Source of the DNA: Takakia lepidozioides
Lineage: Eukaryota > Streptophyta > Takakiopsida > Takakiales > Takakiaceae
Assembly: GCA_030704615.1 (NCBI GenBank)
Contig: CM060732.1
Span: forward strand, 64,833,053-64,897,052
Direction of reading: 5' to 3'
Length of the DNA stretch: 64,000 nt
Notes under the pieces: model-generated
Databases searched by the model: none
What the model saw: only the letters and a program-made list of their open reading frames with translations
Told to the model about the DNA's origin: nothing
Program-made: the position numbers and the translations under genes
Shown here: positions 46,752 to 55,385 of the stretch, one piece after another
How positions within the stretch are numbered: the first letter of the stretch is position 1
Layout: each line of letters begins with the position of its first letter

Positions 46752-47447
46752 TTAATGTGGCAATAACCAAAACTCTCTTCTGTAATATCTCTCGTATATG
46801 CCTGGGTTTCTTTCAAGCTTCAATGCACCCTTGGCTATACTAGTAGTCTCCGTTATCATATAACCATATGGCAAACAAGTCTGAAAAGCTGTTCTTGGTG
46901 TGAGTTTGATCCACAGAATATCCTTTGGAATCCAATTCTTTACCAATACAAGCTCTTCATGCATATGAGTATAAACATTCACCTTTCTTTCCTCCCAGTC
47001 TTCAAACTCTACTCGCTTAATGGATAGCAATGCTATCACATAAACCAATGTTGATAACCAACGTGCTCTTCCTCTACAGGCCACCTGATAAATCTTTATC
47101 ACTCCTTTCTCCAGACCCCATTCAGGGTCAGCATCATGCACTCTTTTAAGAATGTTTTCCTTACAACCGTCTAGCAATTCCAAGAACCTTTGAAAGAATC
47201 GTTTGGACAATCTTTCCTTCTCAGTTTCACAGGGAATTTGATTCACATCAAATTCTTTAATTCTCCAACCACCATGATCCCACCAGATGCCTGTCACATC
47301 TGGTTGTTCATGACTCAGTTCCCCAGTATGGTCGCCAAATGTTGAGCGGCTTTTACTCACCCATCCCTTCGCTATCCGAGGTGGGAACTCCAAGATAGAA
47401 GAGTTGGAAATCTCTAAGCACTCAGCTCGCTCAGAACAATCAGTCAT
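46752..47447 (-). CDS. Hypothetical protein, 231 aa, family not recognised
   Basis: One uninterrupted minus-strand frame starts MTDCSERAECLEISN and ends in EFWLLPH. It has no signal peptide. A short hydrophobic stretch (WLSTLVYVIALLSI) lies near residue 135, with charged text on both sides, and a Trp-rich part IWWDHGGWRI near residue 55. Length and composition fit a real protein better than a chance frame, yet I know no family. It lies between palindrome clusters and the Penelope pieces, so it may be cargo or part of the element. Confidence 0.4.
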   Translation of the reverse strand: MTDCSERAECLEISNSSILEFPPRIAKGWVSKSRSTFGDHTGELSHEQPDVTGIWWDHGGWRIKEFDVNQIPCETEKERLSKRFFQRFLELLDGCKENILKRVHDADPEWGLEKGVIKIYQVACRGRARWLSTLVYVIALLSIKRVEFEDWEERKVNVYTHMHEELVLVKNWIPKDILWIKLTPRTAFQTCLPYGYMITETTSIAKGALKLERNPGIYERYYRREFWLLPH

Positions 47448-47974
47448 GACCTACAGCTAGTGTATCATGGGGGTGTTTCCTATTTGTACTCCTTCCCACA
47501 TTCATGTTAGCGAGTTACCTTACTGTCTGCAATTAAGTATCAGATTGCTTCAGAAATCTATCAGGTTCCATCCATTCATTCCACAGCTTCACTCAGGTCT
47601 ATCTACACAGTGTGAGTATGAAGTATGTATCAAATTAATATCTATTAAGTATCAGGCTGAAGCCATGGTGTCTCTAATCTACTCTACATTGCAATTCTAC
47701 AGCTTGTATTCATCAAGTAACAACAGATCGTCACTTCTCATACTCCGTGCTCTTTTTCTTCCCACTCAGAGATGTGCTCTCCCCTCTATTTCCAAGCCCC
47801 GATGCCAGAAGTCCCCCCCACCAAGAAGTGATCCTCGAGATGTCCCCGCTCCTCGCTTTATCTACTTACAAGCCATTCTAACCGCTTTCCTAACTAACCG
47901 TTATCCCTGTAGTACACGTTCCTTTTTCAGATGTCGTTCCCCCACAGTCGTTCCCTGCCAATGGTAACTGTTCC
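47448..47974. other. No gene recognised
   Basis: A plus-strand frame of 166 codons covers most of this stretch but has no recognisable domain and a composition like untranslated DNA. I leave it unassigned. Confidence 0.4.
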
Positions 47975-48092
47975 CCAGCTGTGCCGAGCTGTGACTGGCT
48001 GTATCAGGCTGTGGCGGGCTGTGACTGGCTGTGTCGGGCTGTGTAGGGCTGTGCGAAGCTGTGGCGGCTGTGTCGGGCTGTGACTGGCTGCG
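47975..48092. repeat. GCTGTG-type tandem repeat
   Basis: About ten imperfect units of GGCTGTGACT / GGCTGTGTCG / GGCTGTGGCG follow each other with a 9-11-base period, ending where the Penelope C-terminal fragment begins. Confidence 0.8.
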
Positions 48093-48228
48093 AATGGCTC
48101 TAAACCCTAAACTTCATGAGGGCTTTTTGAAAGTTCCGCAGTTAGCATCTTTTGACAAACCTATGGTATGTTGGAAGAGGGCACGGAACTTGCATTTCTA
48201 TCTAGTTCGTGCTATGTTACAAATCTAG
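48092..48228 (+). mobile_element. Penelope-like element, reverse transcriptase C-terminal scrap (copy 1)
   Basis: The last 45 codons of a Penelope-type RT thumb are present (ALNPKLHEGFLKVPQ, MVCWKRARNLHFYLVRA), ending at a TAG. They align with the end of copy 2 (TLNPRLHELLQQVPE, MICWRNPRKLSSFLVKS). No GIY-YIG endonuclease follows, which fits the endonuclease-lacking branch. Everything upstream is missing. Confidence 0.7.
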
Positions 48229-48524
48229 AGGCTAGTTGTATTTGAGACATGCAGTTAGCTTCTAGTTTGGATGATTATCCATTTTGGAGAGAACATTATG
48301 ATGTTTTTCATCTAGAGTTTCATGCGTTGGATATTTCTCCCCTGCTGAGAAAACTTTGGATGTTTTTCATCTAAGTTTTCATGTGATGGACGATCTCTCC
48401 AGCCAAGACAATTTTGGATGTTTTCCATCCATTAGGTATTTTCTCTCCCCCCCCGAGACAAGTTCACTTTCCGCAGTATATAAGCGGGGTGAGGGGTGCA
48501 CATTGTATCTCTTTTCCTTCTCTT
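48229..48524 (+). repeat. Penelope 3' region / pLTR-like segment (copy 1)
   Basis: It has repeats of ggatgtttttcatct and ends with tatataag at about 48478, a plausible core promoter, roughly 45 bases before the hammerhead. The same order (RT end, about 300 bases, TATATAAG, hammerhead) is seen in copy 2. Confidence 0.6.
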
Positions 48525-48566
48525 TCCCACTGATGAGCTCACGCGCTGAGTGAAACTAGTTTGGGG
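48525..48566 (+). ncRNA. Type I hammerhead ribozyme 1
   Basis: The core CTGATGA (48530-48536) and GAAA (48552-48555) are separated by stem II (GCTCA / TGAGT with a CGCGC loop). Stem I pairs TCCCA (48525-48529) with TGGGG (48562-48566, one G-U pair). Stem III is minimal: C-G plus A-U closing a two-base loop. Predicted cleavage is after GTT at 48561. Very short stem III hammerheads are known from Penelope-like elements. Confidence 0.8.
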
Positions 48567-49111
48567 ATTATAGAGATTCGCTTTGCTGCATCTTGTGTTC
48601 TTGTCTCTTTGTCTCATTGGCGGCGTTGTTGTTGTTGTTGAGTTTTAGATTTGATCTTCTACATAGTTCATTGCATTCATTTGCTTTGTGTCTATTGTAG
48701 TGCATGTTTTAAACTCCTTTTCGAGTGTTGCATGTTAGATCTCCTTCTAAGACTGTTCTTTAGTGTGTCTATTCTCTTTCTTAGAGATAGGTTATTATTC
48801 TCCTGTCCTTACAGTGAATTAGTTTCATCACACACACTTGTCTCTTGCATATCTTTGCATTTGCACTTTAGAACGTTGCAACATCACTCCCACTCTGTTC
48901 TATTCTAGTTTTCTGTGTCTCAGGATCGATTCTTTTAGTTTTGATTCACAGGCTAGATATTTCTACAAGTTTTCTAAGGTGTCCATAACTGGCCCCCCTA
49001 AAAACTTGTTTGCACTTTGCTACTAATGCACCCGGTGCATTCGCGGTTCGAACTCTGTTGCACTGCTACATGTATTTGTTTCCACTCTTTTGTAAACCCT
49101 AAACATTTGTT
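48567..49111. other. Leader between hammerhead 1 and Penelope copy 2
   Basis: This is the probable 5' untranslated part of the copy 2 element. It has no open frame of note. Just before the ATG at 49112 lies a telobox-like aaaccctaaac (49094-49104). Confidence 0.5.
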
Positions 49112-50073
49112 ATGATGTTAGCTGCAACTTCTGAACCTTCTTCTTCCAAGCATCCTAGGATAGAGATGAATAGTGATGGTGCTACTGCAGAAGATCGACC
49201 GTCTTGTTCGTCTCCAAGGGATTATTCTCCTACTCCAAGGCCGCATGTTGGGATCTTTTTCAACCAGAATGATCATTCTCCAGACTTTGTGGATGCTATT
49301 CGCAAGTTGTTGGACAACTCTCTGGCGCAGTACAAGAAGGATTTCAAGAGACTTCAACGTCTCAAGGCAACTTTCGACAAACTCAGATCTCAAGAAGCTG
49401 CCGGTGAAATTCCTCATTCTTGTAGAGTTGCTTGTCCGAAGTTGGTCATCTCTTCTGAACGACTGCGTGCTCGAGGTCTTGGTTACGGAACTACGGTTCC
49501 ATGTTCGATGGCATCAAAATCACGACCGCCGTAAGCCCAACGTCCGCCGACATCTTGGATATCACCTTCTTCAAAGGAGACGACTTCATCCAAACTCGAC
49601 GGCTCTCTACTATATGTCATCAACAAGCCCAGAACAAGTATCAATACTTGCCTTGGTCCTCATGGCATCCACATCACCAAAAGAAAGCTTTCGTCATCGG
49701 CGAGCTCCAACGGTACGTAATACGAGAAAGCACCATCCAAGGGTTCAACCATTTGCGACTTTTGTTTTACAAACGTCTTCGAGCCCGAGGTTATCCGGCG
49801 GCGTTCATCCGGAGTTGCTTCACCAAGATCTCCTACGACCTCAGATCCGCTCTACTCGACCAACAGACGCAACTCGCAGTTGAGGGTATTGTTCTTAAGC
49901 TCGACTACTCTTCGTACACTCGAGCCTTGAACTTGGGGGCCACCCTAAACCCTAGACTCCACGAGTTGCTTCAGCAAGTCCCGGAGCTTCGGTTTCTTCC
50001 TCGAGCGATGATTTGTTGGAGGAATCCGCGAAAGCTGAGTTCATTCCTAGTTAAATCTAGAATGATAGGATGA
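49112..50073 (+). mobile_element. Penelope-like element, internally deleted (copy 2)
   Basis: An N-terminal frame (49112-49534, MMLAATSEPSSSKHPRIEM..., with a basic helix LKATFDKLR) overlaps a second frame (49501-50073). The second frame carries the palm end and thumb of a Penelope RT: NKYQYLPWSSWHPHHQKKAF, GELQRYVIRES, FYKRLRARGYP, then LNPRLHELL and RNPRKLSSFLVKSRM. The fingers and the catalytic YxDD part are missing, so about 300 codons were deleted internally. There is no GIY-YIG domain after the thumb. The copy cannot copy itself but keeps both ends, as a non-autonomous derivative would. Confidence 0.75.
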
Positions 50074-50327
50074 TTTTGTAGTGCAAATGTCCCTAGCATT
50101 ATTAATTTTGCCTCTTTGATAGCCCTAGTGTTGATGTTAAAGTCAAAGGGTTCCAACAATTAATTTGGACCATTGACTAATTAATGCAGTCTTGACTTGG
50201 AGGCTAAATTAGTGCTTTAGTGGCATTATTATTGCCTTGGGAATTATCCCATATCGTTTGCACATAGTGAGGGTGCTTTTCTAGTATATAAGGATAGGCT
50301 TGGCTCTTAGGACTTCAACTCTTGGTG
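50074..50327 (+). repeat. Penelope 3' region / pLTR-like segment (copy 2)
   Basis: The sequence between the RT stop and the hammerhead contains tatataagg at about 50285, placed as in copy 1. Outside that arrangement the two segments are hardly similar, so the two elements belong to different subfamilies. Confidence 0.55.
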
Positions 50328-50370
50328 TTCCACTGATGAGCTTGAGCAATCAAACGAAACTTGTTTGGAA
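50328..50370 (+). ncRNA. Type I hammerhead ribozyme 2
   Basis: The core is CTGATGA (50333-50339) and GAAA (50356-50359). Stem II is GCTTGA / TCAAAC (one mismatch) with a GCAA loop. Stem I pairs TTCCA (50328-50332) with TGGAA (50366-50370). Stem III is again one C-G and one A-U pair around a TT loop. Predicted cleavage is after GTT at 50365. Stem I differs from ribozyme 1 on both sides, keeping pairing. Confidence 0.8.
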
Positions 50371-50964
50371 TAAAGCACCTTAATTCTTTTTGTGTCTCCA
50401 CACTTAGAGAAGTTGAGAGTCTAGTCCTTGCCCGCCCGGGCAACTTGGATCGAAGGGGTGCTCGGCTCCAAGGGGAATCCCAACCCTTGGATACTTCCGA
50501 GGCCTTTTTTCTTTCCGAAGCACGGGCGTATAACCTCGTCATTGTCTTTGCCGGAGAAGAACATTCGCAACCTCAAGCTTCGAGCAAAATTGTTGAATTC
50601 GGTGATGATTGAAGATCGGGAAGGGGGAAGAGGACGAGGAATGTAATTGAGACCAAGACCCAGGAGTTGTCACTCCGCAAAGGAGAGAACCCTCTTGCTA
50701 TAGTTGTGGATAGCAGTGTTGGTGACCCTGCATTCCACTTGGGAGGGAGTCTTCATAGCAAAGAGCAACAAAGCGTAAGCCTTCGGGTCTACGAGCGGGT
50801 ACCAGAAGAGACTCCTCGTGCGCCCTCGCGCCTGTGAGGAGGTACGTATGGCCGCTTCGTCTTCGTTGTCGTCGTCGTCGAACCCTTCGTCGTGGCCGGT
50901 TTTCCGTTGACCCTCACTGAAGGTTTTCGGCCTCCCGTACCAAAATCGATTGTGCGGTTCGGGC
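50371..50964. other. Spacer between the two convergent Penelope copies
   Basis: This contains a (gtc)n microsatellite at about 50864-50882 and no supported gene. Part of it is probably 3' sequence of copy 2 or of the minus-strand copy 3. Confidence 0.4.
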
Positions 50965-51843
50965 CTAACCTCTTGTTGAAAGAGGTAGGTGACGCAACAG
51001 AACGGGTGGAGACGCAGATATCTTTCTGTTGTTTGCCGTTTCCCGACTTTCCGCCAGGATTCGCCTTAGGCTTACTAGCCGGTTTGGTCCCAAGCTTATG
51101 GGTTTCACCTGGATGGAGTTCACCACCTTCTTCACCTCCTTGAGGACTTCCTTGACCACCTCGCGTTTCACGATTGTAGCAATGGACGGTTCCACAGGGA
51201 GGGTCTCCGCTTCTTCCATAGCACCTTCCCGAGCAACGTTGGGAGCGGCGATAGCCGCTGCCTTGCTGACGTCGGAAAGTTGTTTGTGAATAAGAAATGC
51301 ATCTACATGAGTAACAAAGAGATTGCTAAGATGAAGATGCCACGACTCAATGGAAGACTTAGACTTGTCACCTATCAAATTTAAGGATTGTAAAGGCGAA
51401 ATCAAATCCGAGAGGCGAGTCTCAAAGACCGGTTTCGATTGCTCGAGCTTGTGGGTCAAGCTAGCAAGTCGAGATTCTTGGGCTTTGATGAGTGCTTCAA
51501 AGCACTTGATCCGATATGCGGTTGTGCATTCGGCCAGGCTCGCATCAAGGACGGATTGGGCCTCGGGATCTCCTATTTGAAGTTTAGGAGGACTCATTCT
51601 AAGGGAGTTGGGTATGGTGTCTTCTTCGAATTGCACTCGCAATTTTTTAAGTTACTTGGAAGTCTTTTCATGCTCATGCCTAAGACTTTTGAATTCCTTG
51701 ACCAATGTATGCACAAATGCAAGCAAAGGGGGAGGAATGGAGATATCCATGCTAGAAGAAGAAGAAGAAGAAGACGCGGATGCATGAGAAGGGCCGACGC
51801 CTAAGCTAGGACATGGACGTTTGTTACCTGCTAGTTCCGCCAT
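50965..51843 (-). mobile_element. Penelope-like element, N-terminal part, inverted (copy 3)
   Basis: A minus-strand frame starts at ATG 51843 (MAELAGNKRPCPSL), has a serine run and a helical segment, then a TAA at 51654-51652, and continues in the same frame to 50965. The part after the stop (LKKLRVQFEEDTIPNSLRMSPPKLQI) aligns with copy 2 (LQRLKATFDKLR...IPHSCRVACPKLVI). It goes on to a coiled-coil-like stretch and a Lys/Val-rich part (KREVVKEVLKEVKKVV). No RT motif follows. Two telomere-like CCCTAAA units lie just before its ATG. Confidence 0.55.
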
Positions 51844-52529
51844 GGGAAAAAGAAGTTTAGGGTTTAGGGTGGTTAGCAAAGGCTTGCAAAGGTAACAAAA
51901 AGTAGAAAAAATACTGGAAAGAGACACAGTAAAAATTAAGGGGGGCCGGTTCGGACCCAAATACAAATGCAATGGAAATCAAGACAAATGCATACAAAGT
52001 GCGCCTATTGTGCCTAAAGGGATGTAATAAGACTATTATGTCTTATGCAAGGACTCCCGCCCTCACGAGATAAGGTTCTCTAATTGAAGAATGAGGCACT
52101 TTCGTTCCAACCGTAAGCTTTTTTATGTTTGCTTCTCCTTGTTTAGCGACAAAAATCTTGCTCACTATGGGCAAGCATGCGCTCAAGGCACTCACAAACA
52201 TAGGGTCAAGTCTCAACCCCTAGTTGGAAAACTTATATGCCCCACCTTCAAAAAGAGGTTCGTACCTCTAAGGAAGAATGGGAGGGATTACCGCATAAGG
52301 TCATCGACGAGAAGGTTAGGTCGGCAGAGGCTTGCGCATGCCCATAGTCCTCTGATCGCTCGAGATGAACTCGAGGGAGGATCAACCAAGTCCCTTCTCT
52401 CCAACCATCGGGCGTACGACAGGGGGAACCGTGTAGTCCGGGCTAAATTAGCTTGCCCGACACGAACTCCTGGAATGAGGCAATATTCCATTCAAACTGA
52501 GATCCAACAGAAGCAGTTGTGGGGCCATT
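51844..52529. other. No gene seen
   Basis: It begins with the 5' flank of the inverted Penelope copy (tttagggtttaggg at 51856-51869). A 162-codon plus-strand frame (52091-52579) shows no motif. I see no hammerhead core on the minus strand here. Confidence 0.45.
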
Positions 52530-52816
52530 TCTGGAAAAATGACGCCGAATTTCTCTATTTTGGGCCGAAAACTGGCTAAGTCCCAACATGCACTGGTACC
52601 CCTGTGTCTGGAAAAATGGCGCCGAATTTCCAGTTACATGGCCCAGAACTGCCCAACATCTGTGCAATCCCCCGGCACCATGTACCGAAATTCAGTGCCA
52701 CATTTCCAAAATCTTGGGCTTACACACCTGTCATGAGGAGACCTATAGCCGCGGAATTCGGCACCATTTTTCGCCAGAGAGACCTATTACCGCGAAATTC
52801 GGCGCCATTTTTGCAC
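52530..52816. repeat. Array of GAATTCGGCGCCATTTTT-type inverted repeats (five copies)
   Basis: Copies lie at about 52531, 52609, 52688, 52748 and 52793. The first two read GGAAAAATGGCGCCGAATTTC and the later ones read the reverse complement. Each has a GGCGCC-like centre. The phrases are written in both orientations, as in the other palindrome arrays. Confidence 0.7.
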
Positions 52817-52829
52817 ATGTCGTTGGGAA

Positions 52830-53076
52830 TTGGCATGAGCGGAAGACGAAATATCATGAGCACAACTCTCAAAACTACAATTTTCCCTTCAATCAATGAA
52901 TAATATATCTGTTTTTTTGTCTGACACATTGCATTAAATTAATGTTTTTAATGTTTTTTTATTTTCAAAATTTGTACTTCTGCTCATGAAAACCGATTGT
53001 GTTGGTACTCCGCTCATGCCGCTCATGCTCATGAAATAGGGGGCTGCTATTTCATGAGCGGCATGAGCATGAGTGG
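52830..53076. repeat. CATGAGC cluster, right, with a 67-bp imperfect palindrome
   Basis: At 53010-53039 and 53047-53076 two 30-base arms (ending CTCATGAAATAG and beginning CTATTTCATGAG) are near-perfect inverted repeats around a seven-base spacer. More CATGAGC words lie at 52830-52865 and 52980. They match the cluster at 46385-46665. Confidence 0.8.
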
Positions 53077-53270
53077 AAATTATTTTATTTTATTTTATTT
53101 TTTATTTTTATTTTTATTTTTTAAAAGCCGAATTGTGTCCACGGAAATAGGGTTAGGAGGCACGGAAATAGGGTCATGTGGACTCGTCATAGCAATGAAA
53201 TGCAACATTTTATTGCAAATTTGGTGGCAAGCCACGTCTATACAAGTGTGTCCTAACTGTCACAGCATGA
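53077..53270. other. TTTTA-rich spacer
   Basis: A tttatttta microsatellite (about 53084-53123) is followed by sequence without a gene. Confidence 0.5.
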
Positions 53271-53864
53271 ATGGGAACTACTTTCCTACATCTTCCGAGG
53301 AACTTGGCCCTCCTTCTTCCTCATCCCCCTCATCCCCCCCATCCTCCGAGCTCTGTGATGCATCGGTTGCACTATGCTTCTCAAAAATTCCGTCCTCTCC
53401 TTGGGGGACTGTCCACCTATGTAGGCCCTACACTTCCTGCCAGGAATAATGTCCCGTTCTTTGCGAGGGCCGACTTCATGACGAGCCCGGTGAGGGACTA
53501 CTCCCTTCCTAGTTATGCATCTAAACTCGCAAATACAGCGATTAGACGATGTGAGAATCCCAGTAAAGTAGAGCAGATTTTGGAGAGGGCTAGGGAGGAC
53601 AAAAGGATAAGGAAAGAGTTGGCAACAGCTGAGACAGGTAGACGGGTGCGAAAGTTCATATGTGATTCAGCGGATAAGAGCGATGCAGACAGGGATGACG
53701 ACGACCCAACGGAGGTGAGATGGACGGTTCCGCAAGGGGAAGATGGGATTTTCGAAAGCCTGGCCAATGAGCAGTCCGTTGGAGATGAGAAAGGCAAGGA
53801 CGGGGTGGAGGCGGAGGCGGACAGTCAAGGACAGGACGACGATACTGATGATTTTCAAGATTAA
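53271..53864 (+). CDS. Hypothetical protein with acidic C-terminus, up to 197 aa
   Basis: The frame has a dubious proline-rich start. It becomes protein-like from about 53454 (FFARADFMTSPVRDYSLPSY), continues with a basic helical segment (RAREDKRIRKELATAETGRR) and ends in an Asp/Glu-rich tail DDDTDDFQD. No known domain was recognised. It could be the last exon of a longer gene, or cargo of an element, because palindrome arrays lie on both sides. The true start is unknown. Confidence 0.35.
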   Translation: MGTTFLHLPRNLALLLPHPPHPPHPPSSVMHRLHYASQKFRPLLGGLSTYVGPTLPARNNVPFFARADFMTSPVRDYSLPSYASKLANTAIRRCENPSKVEQILERAREDKRIRKELATAETGRRVRKFICDSADKSDADRDDDDPTEVRWTVPQGEDGIFESLANEQSVGDEKGKDGVEAEADSQGQDDDTDDFQD

Positions 53865-53999
53865 TAGAATTTTAATGAATTCTCTGTACATTTAAATTCT
53901 CTTCCAGAGTATATAAAGGAAATTCTCTCCGTCCTTCATGTCCCCTCTCCCATGTGCTCCTCAACGACAACATCGTCCAAACCAAGTCCTCCCAAAATC

Positions 54000-54993
54000 G
54001 GAAATGCGGCACCGCATTTCCATGTAGGATCGAAAATTTGGCAGCTGCAAAAACCTCTTTTGGAAATGCGGCACCGCATTTCCAAAACAGGGGCAAGAAA
54101 AAATTTCCGTTTCCAGGTTTGGACATCAGAAACTGTTCGGCCGAACGGAAATGCGGTGCCGCATTTCCGTTTTCGACATGGCAGTTTTGGGTTTTGCAAG
54201 CTCCTTTCCTGGATGCCACCCCGCATGCAGAGGTCGAACACCGTGGTCGAACACGGAGGTCCAAATGGCGAACATGGAAATGCGGTGCCGCATTTCCATT
54301 TTGGAGATGGACGTTTTTCCAACTACAGACCCATCTGGAGGAATCGGCACCGCATTCCATTTTCCAATAAGAAATTTCGATGACGGACATGGAAATGCGG
54401 CACCGCATTTCCATAACGGACATCATTCTTGTCCATTTGCAGACCCTTTCACGGAAATGCGGCAAAGCATTCCCATGTGTTGGACGGAAATGTGGCACCG
54501 CATCCCATCGTGCTGGTCGGATATGCTACACCGCCTTTTGGACGTGCTGGACGGAAATGCGACACCGCATTCCATTGTCGAATAAGATATTTTGATTGCC
54601 AACACGGAAATGCGTCGCCGCATTTCCAAGGCCCACATCGTTGTTTGACCAATTCCAGACCCGTGTGGGCATTCCGTGTAGCTGGACGGAAATCCGGCAC
54701 CGCATTCCATTGTCCAACACGAAATTTTGATGACGGACATGGAAATGCGGTGCCGCATTTTCAGAACGGACATCGTTGTATGTCCAATTCCAGACCCTTT
54801 GACAGAAATGCGGCACCGCATTCCATTGTTCTCTCCGGAAATGCGGTGCCACATTCCATTGTCCGGTACGAAATTTCGATGACGGACATGGAAATGCGGT
54901 GCCGCATTTCCAGTATGGACATGGACAAGCATTGGCGATTGGACATGCTTGGACAATTTAAGGTCCAATATGGAAATGTGGTGCCGCATTTCC
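54000..54993. repeat. Array of about 17 GGAAATGCGG/CCGCATTTCC palindromes
   Basis: Copies with arms GGAAATGCGG and CCGCATTTCC around a two-base centre (CA, TG or CG) begin at about 54000, 54062, 54147, 54276, 54391, 54606, 54741, 54890 and 54972. Weaker copies lie at 54340, 54453, 54486, 54519, 54553, 54688, 54804 and 54837. Spacing is mostly 30-110 bases. A wider unit with GATGACGGACAT before the palindrome recurs several times. Because each site reads the same on both strands, false protein-like repeats (MRCRIS, MRHRIS) appear in all frames. They are not coding. Confidence 0.95.
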
Positions 54994-55385
54994 AATTCCG
55001 TGTATGGTAATGTCATGTCAAGAAATGAAATGGGGTTACGACCACACCGTAGAAAAGGGAGCTTCCAGAAATCGCGGCATGGAGAAAATTGAAATGCGAT
55101 TCCGAATTTCCGAGCTTCGGCTTCTACATGTTTCCTTTTACTCAGACATGGATTTCCTTCACCTCGGGACTCTGTTATCGCTGACTCTGGTATTCATCTG
55201 GACAGACACATGGTAGAAATGAGACCACAAATTGTAAACAGTGGGCCAATTACGGCAGTTATTCAACACAATGAAACACAAGCACACAGAAGTGAGGTAC
55301 GATGGGTTGTTTTATTGATCGAACACGGTGTCTCACATTTAGCAACTCCAAACAAATCTAAGCCCTTCCTCCTTCTACATGGGCT
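54994..55385. other. Spacer with one decayed palindrome
   Basis: A weak palindrome copy (gaaatgcgattccgaatttcc) lies at about 55091. I see no gene. Confidence 0.5.

Noticed and set aside
47975-48092. GCTGTG repeats as telomere repeats
   Set aside because: The unit does not match plant telomere types (TTTAGGG or known variants) and is irregular.
51844-52529. Hammerhead expected for the inverted Penelope copy 3
   Set aside because: I searched the minus strand for CTGATGA with GAAA and found none, so the terminal part of that copy is probably missing.
54000-54993. CRISPR-like array
   Set aside because: The repeats are palindromes with irregular spacing and the spaces are themselves partly repeated. 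There is no Cas gene and the setting is a plant nuclear genome.
53872-55016. Long open frames on both strands with repeated MRCRIS/MRHRIS phrases, up to 208 codons
   Set aside because: They arise because the GGAAATGCGG palindrome reads the same on both strands and has no stop in several frames. They appear in every frame and follow the repeat, not a gene.
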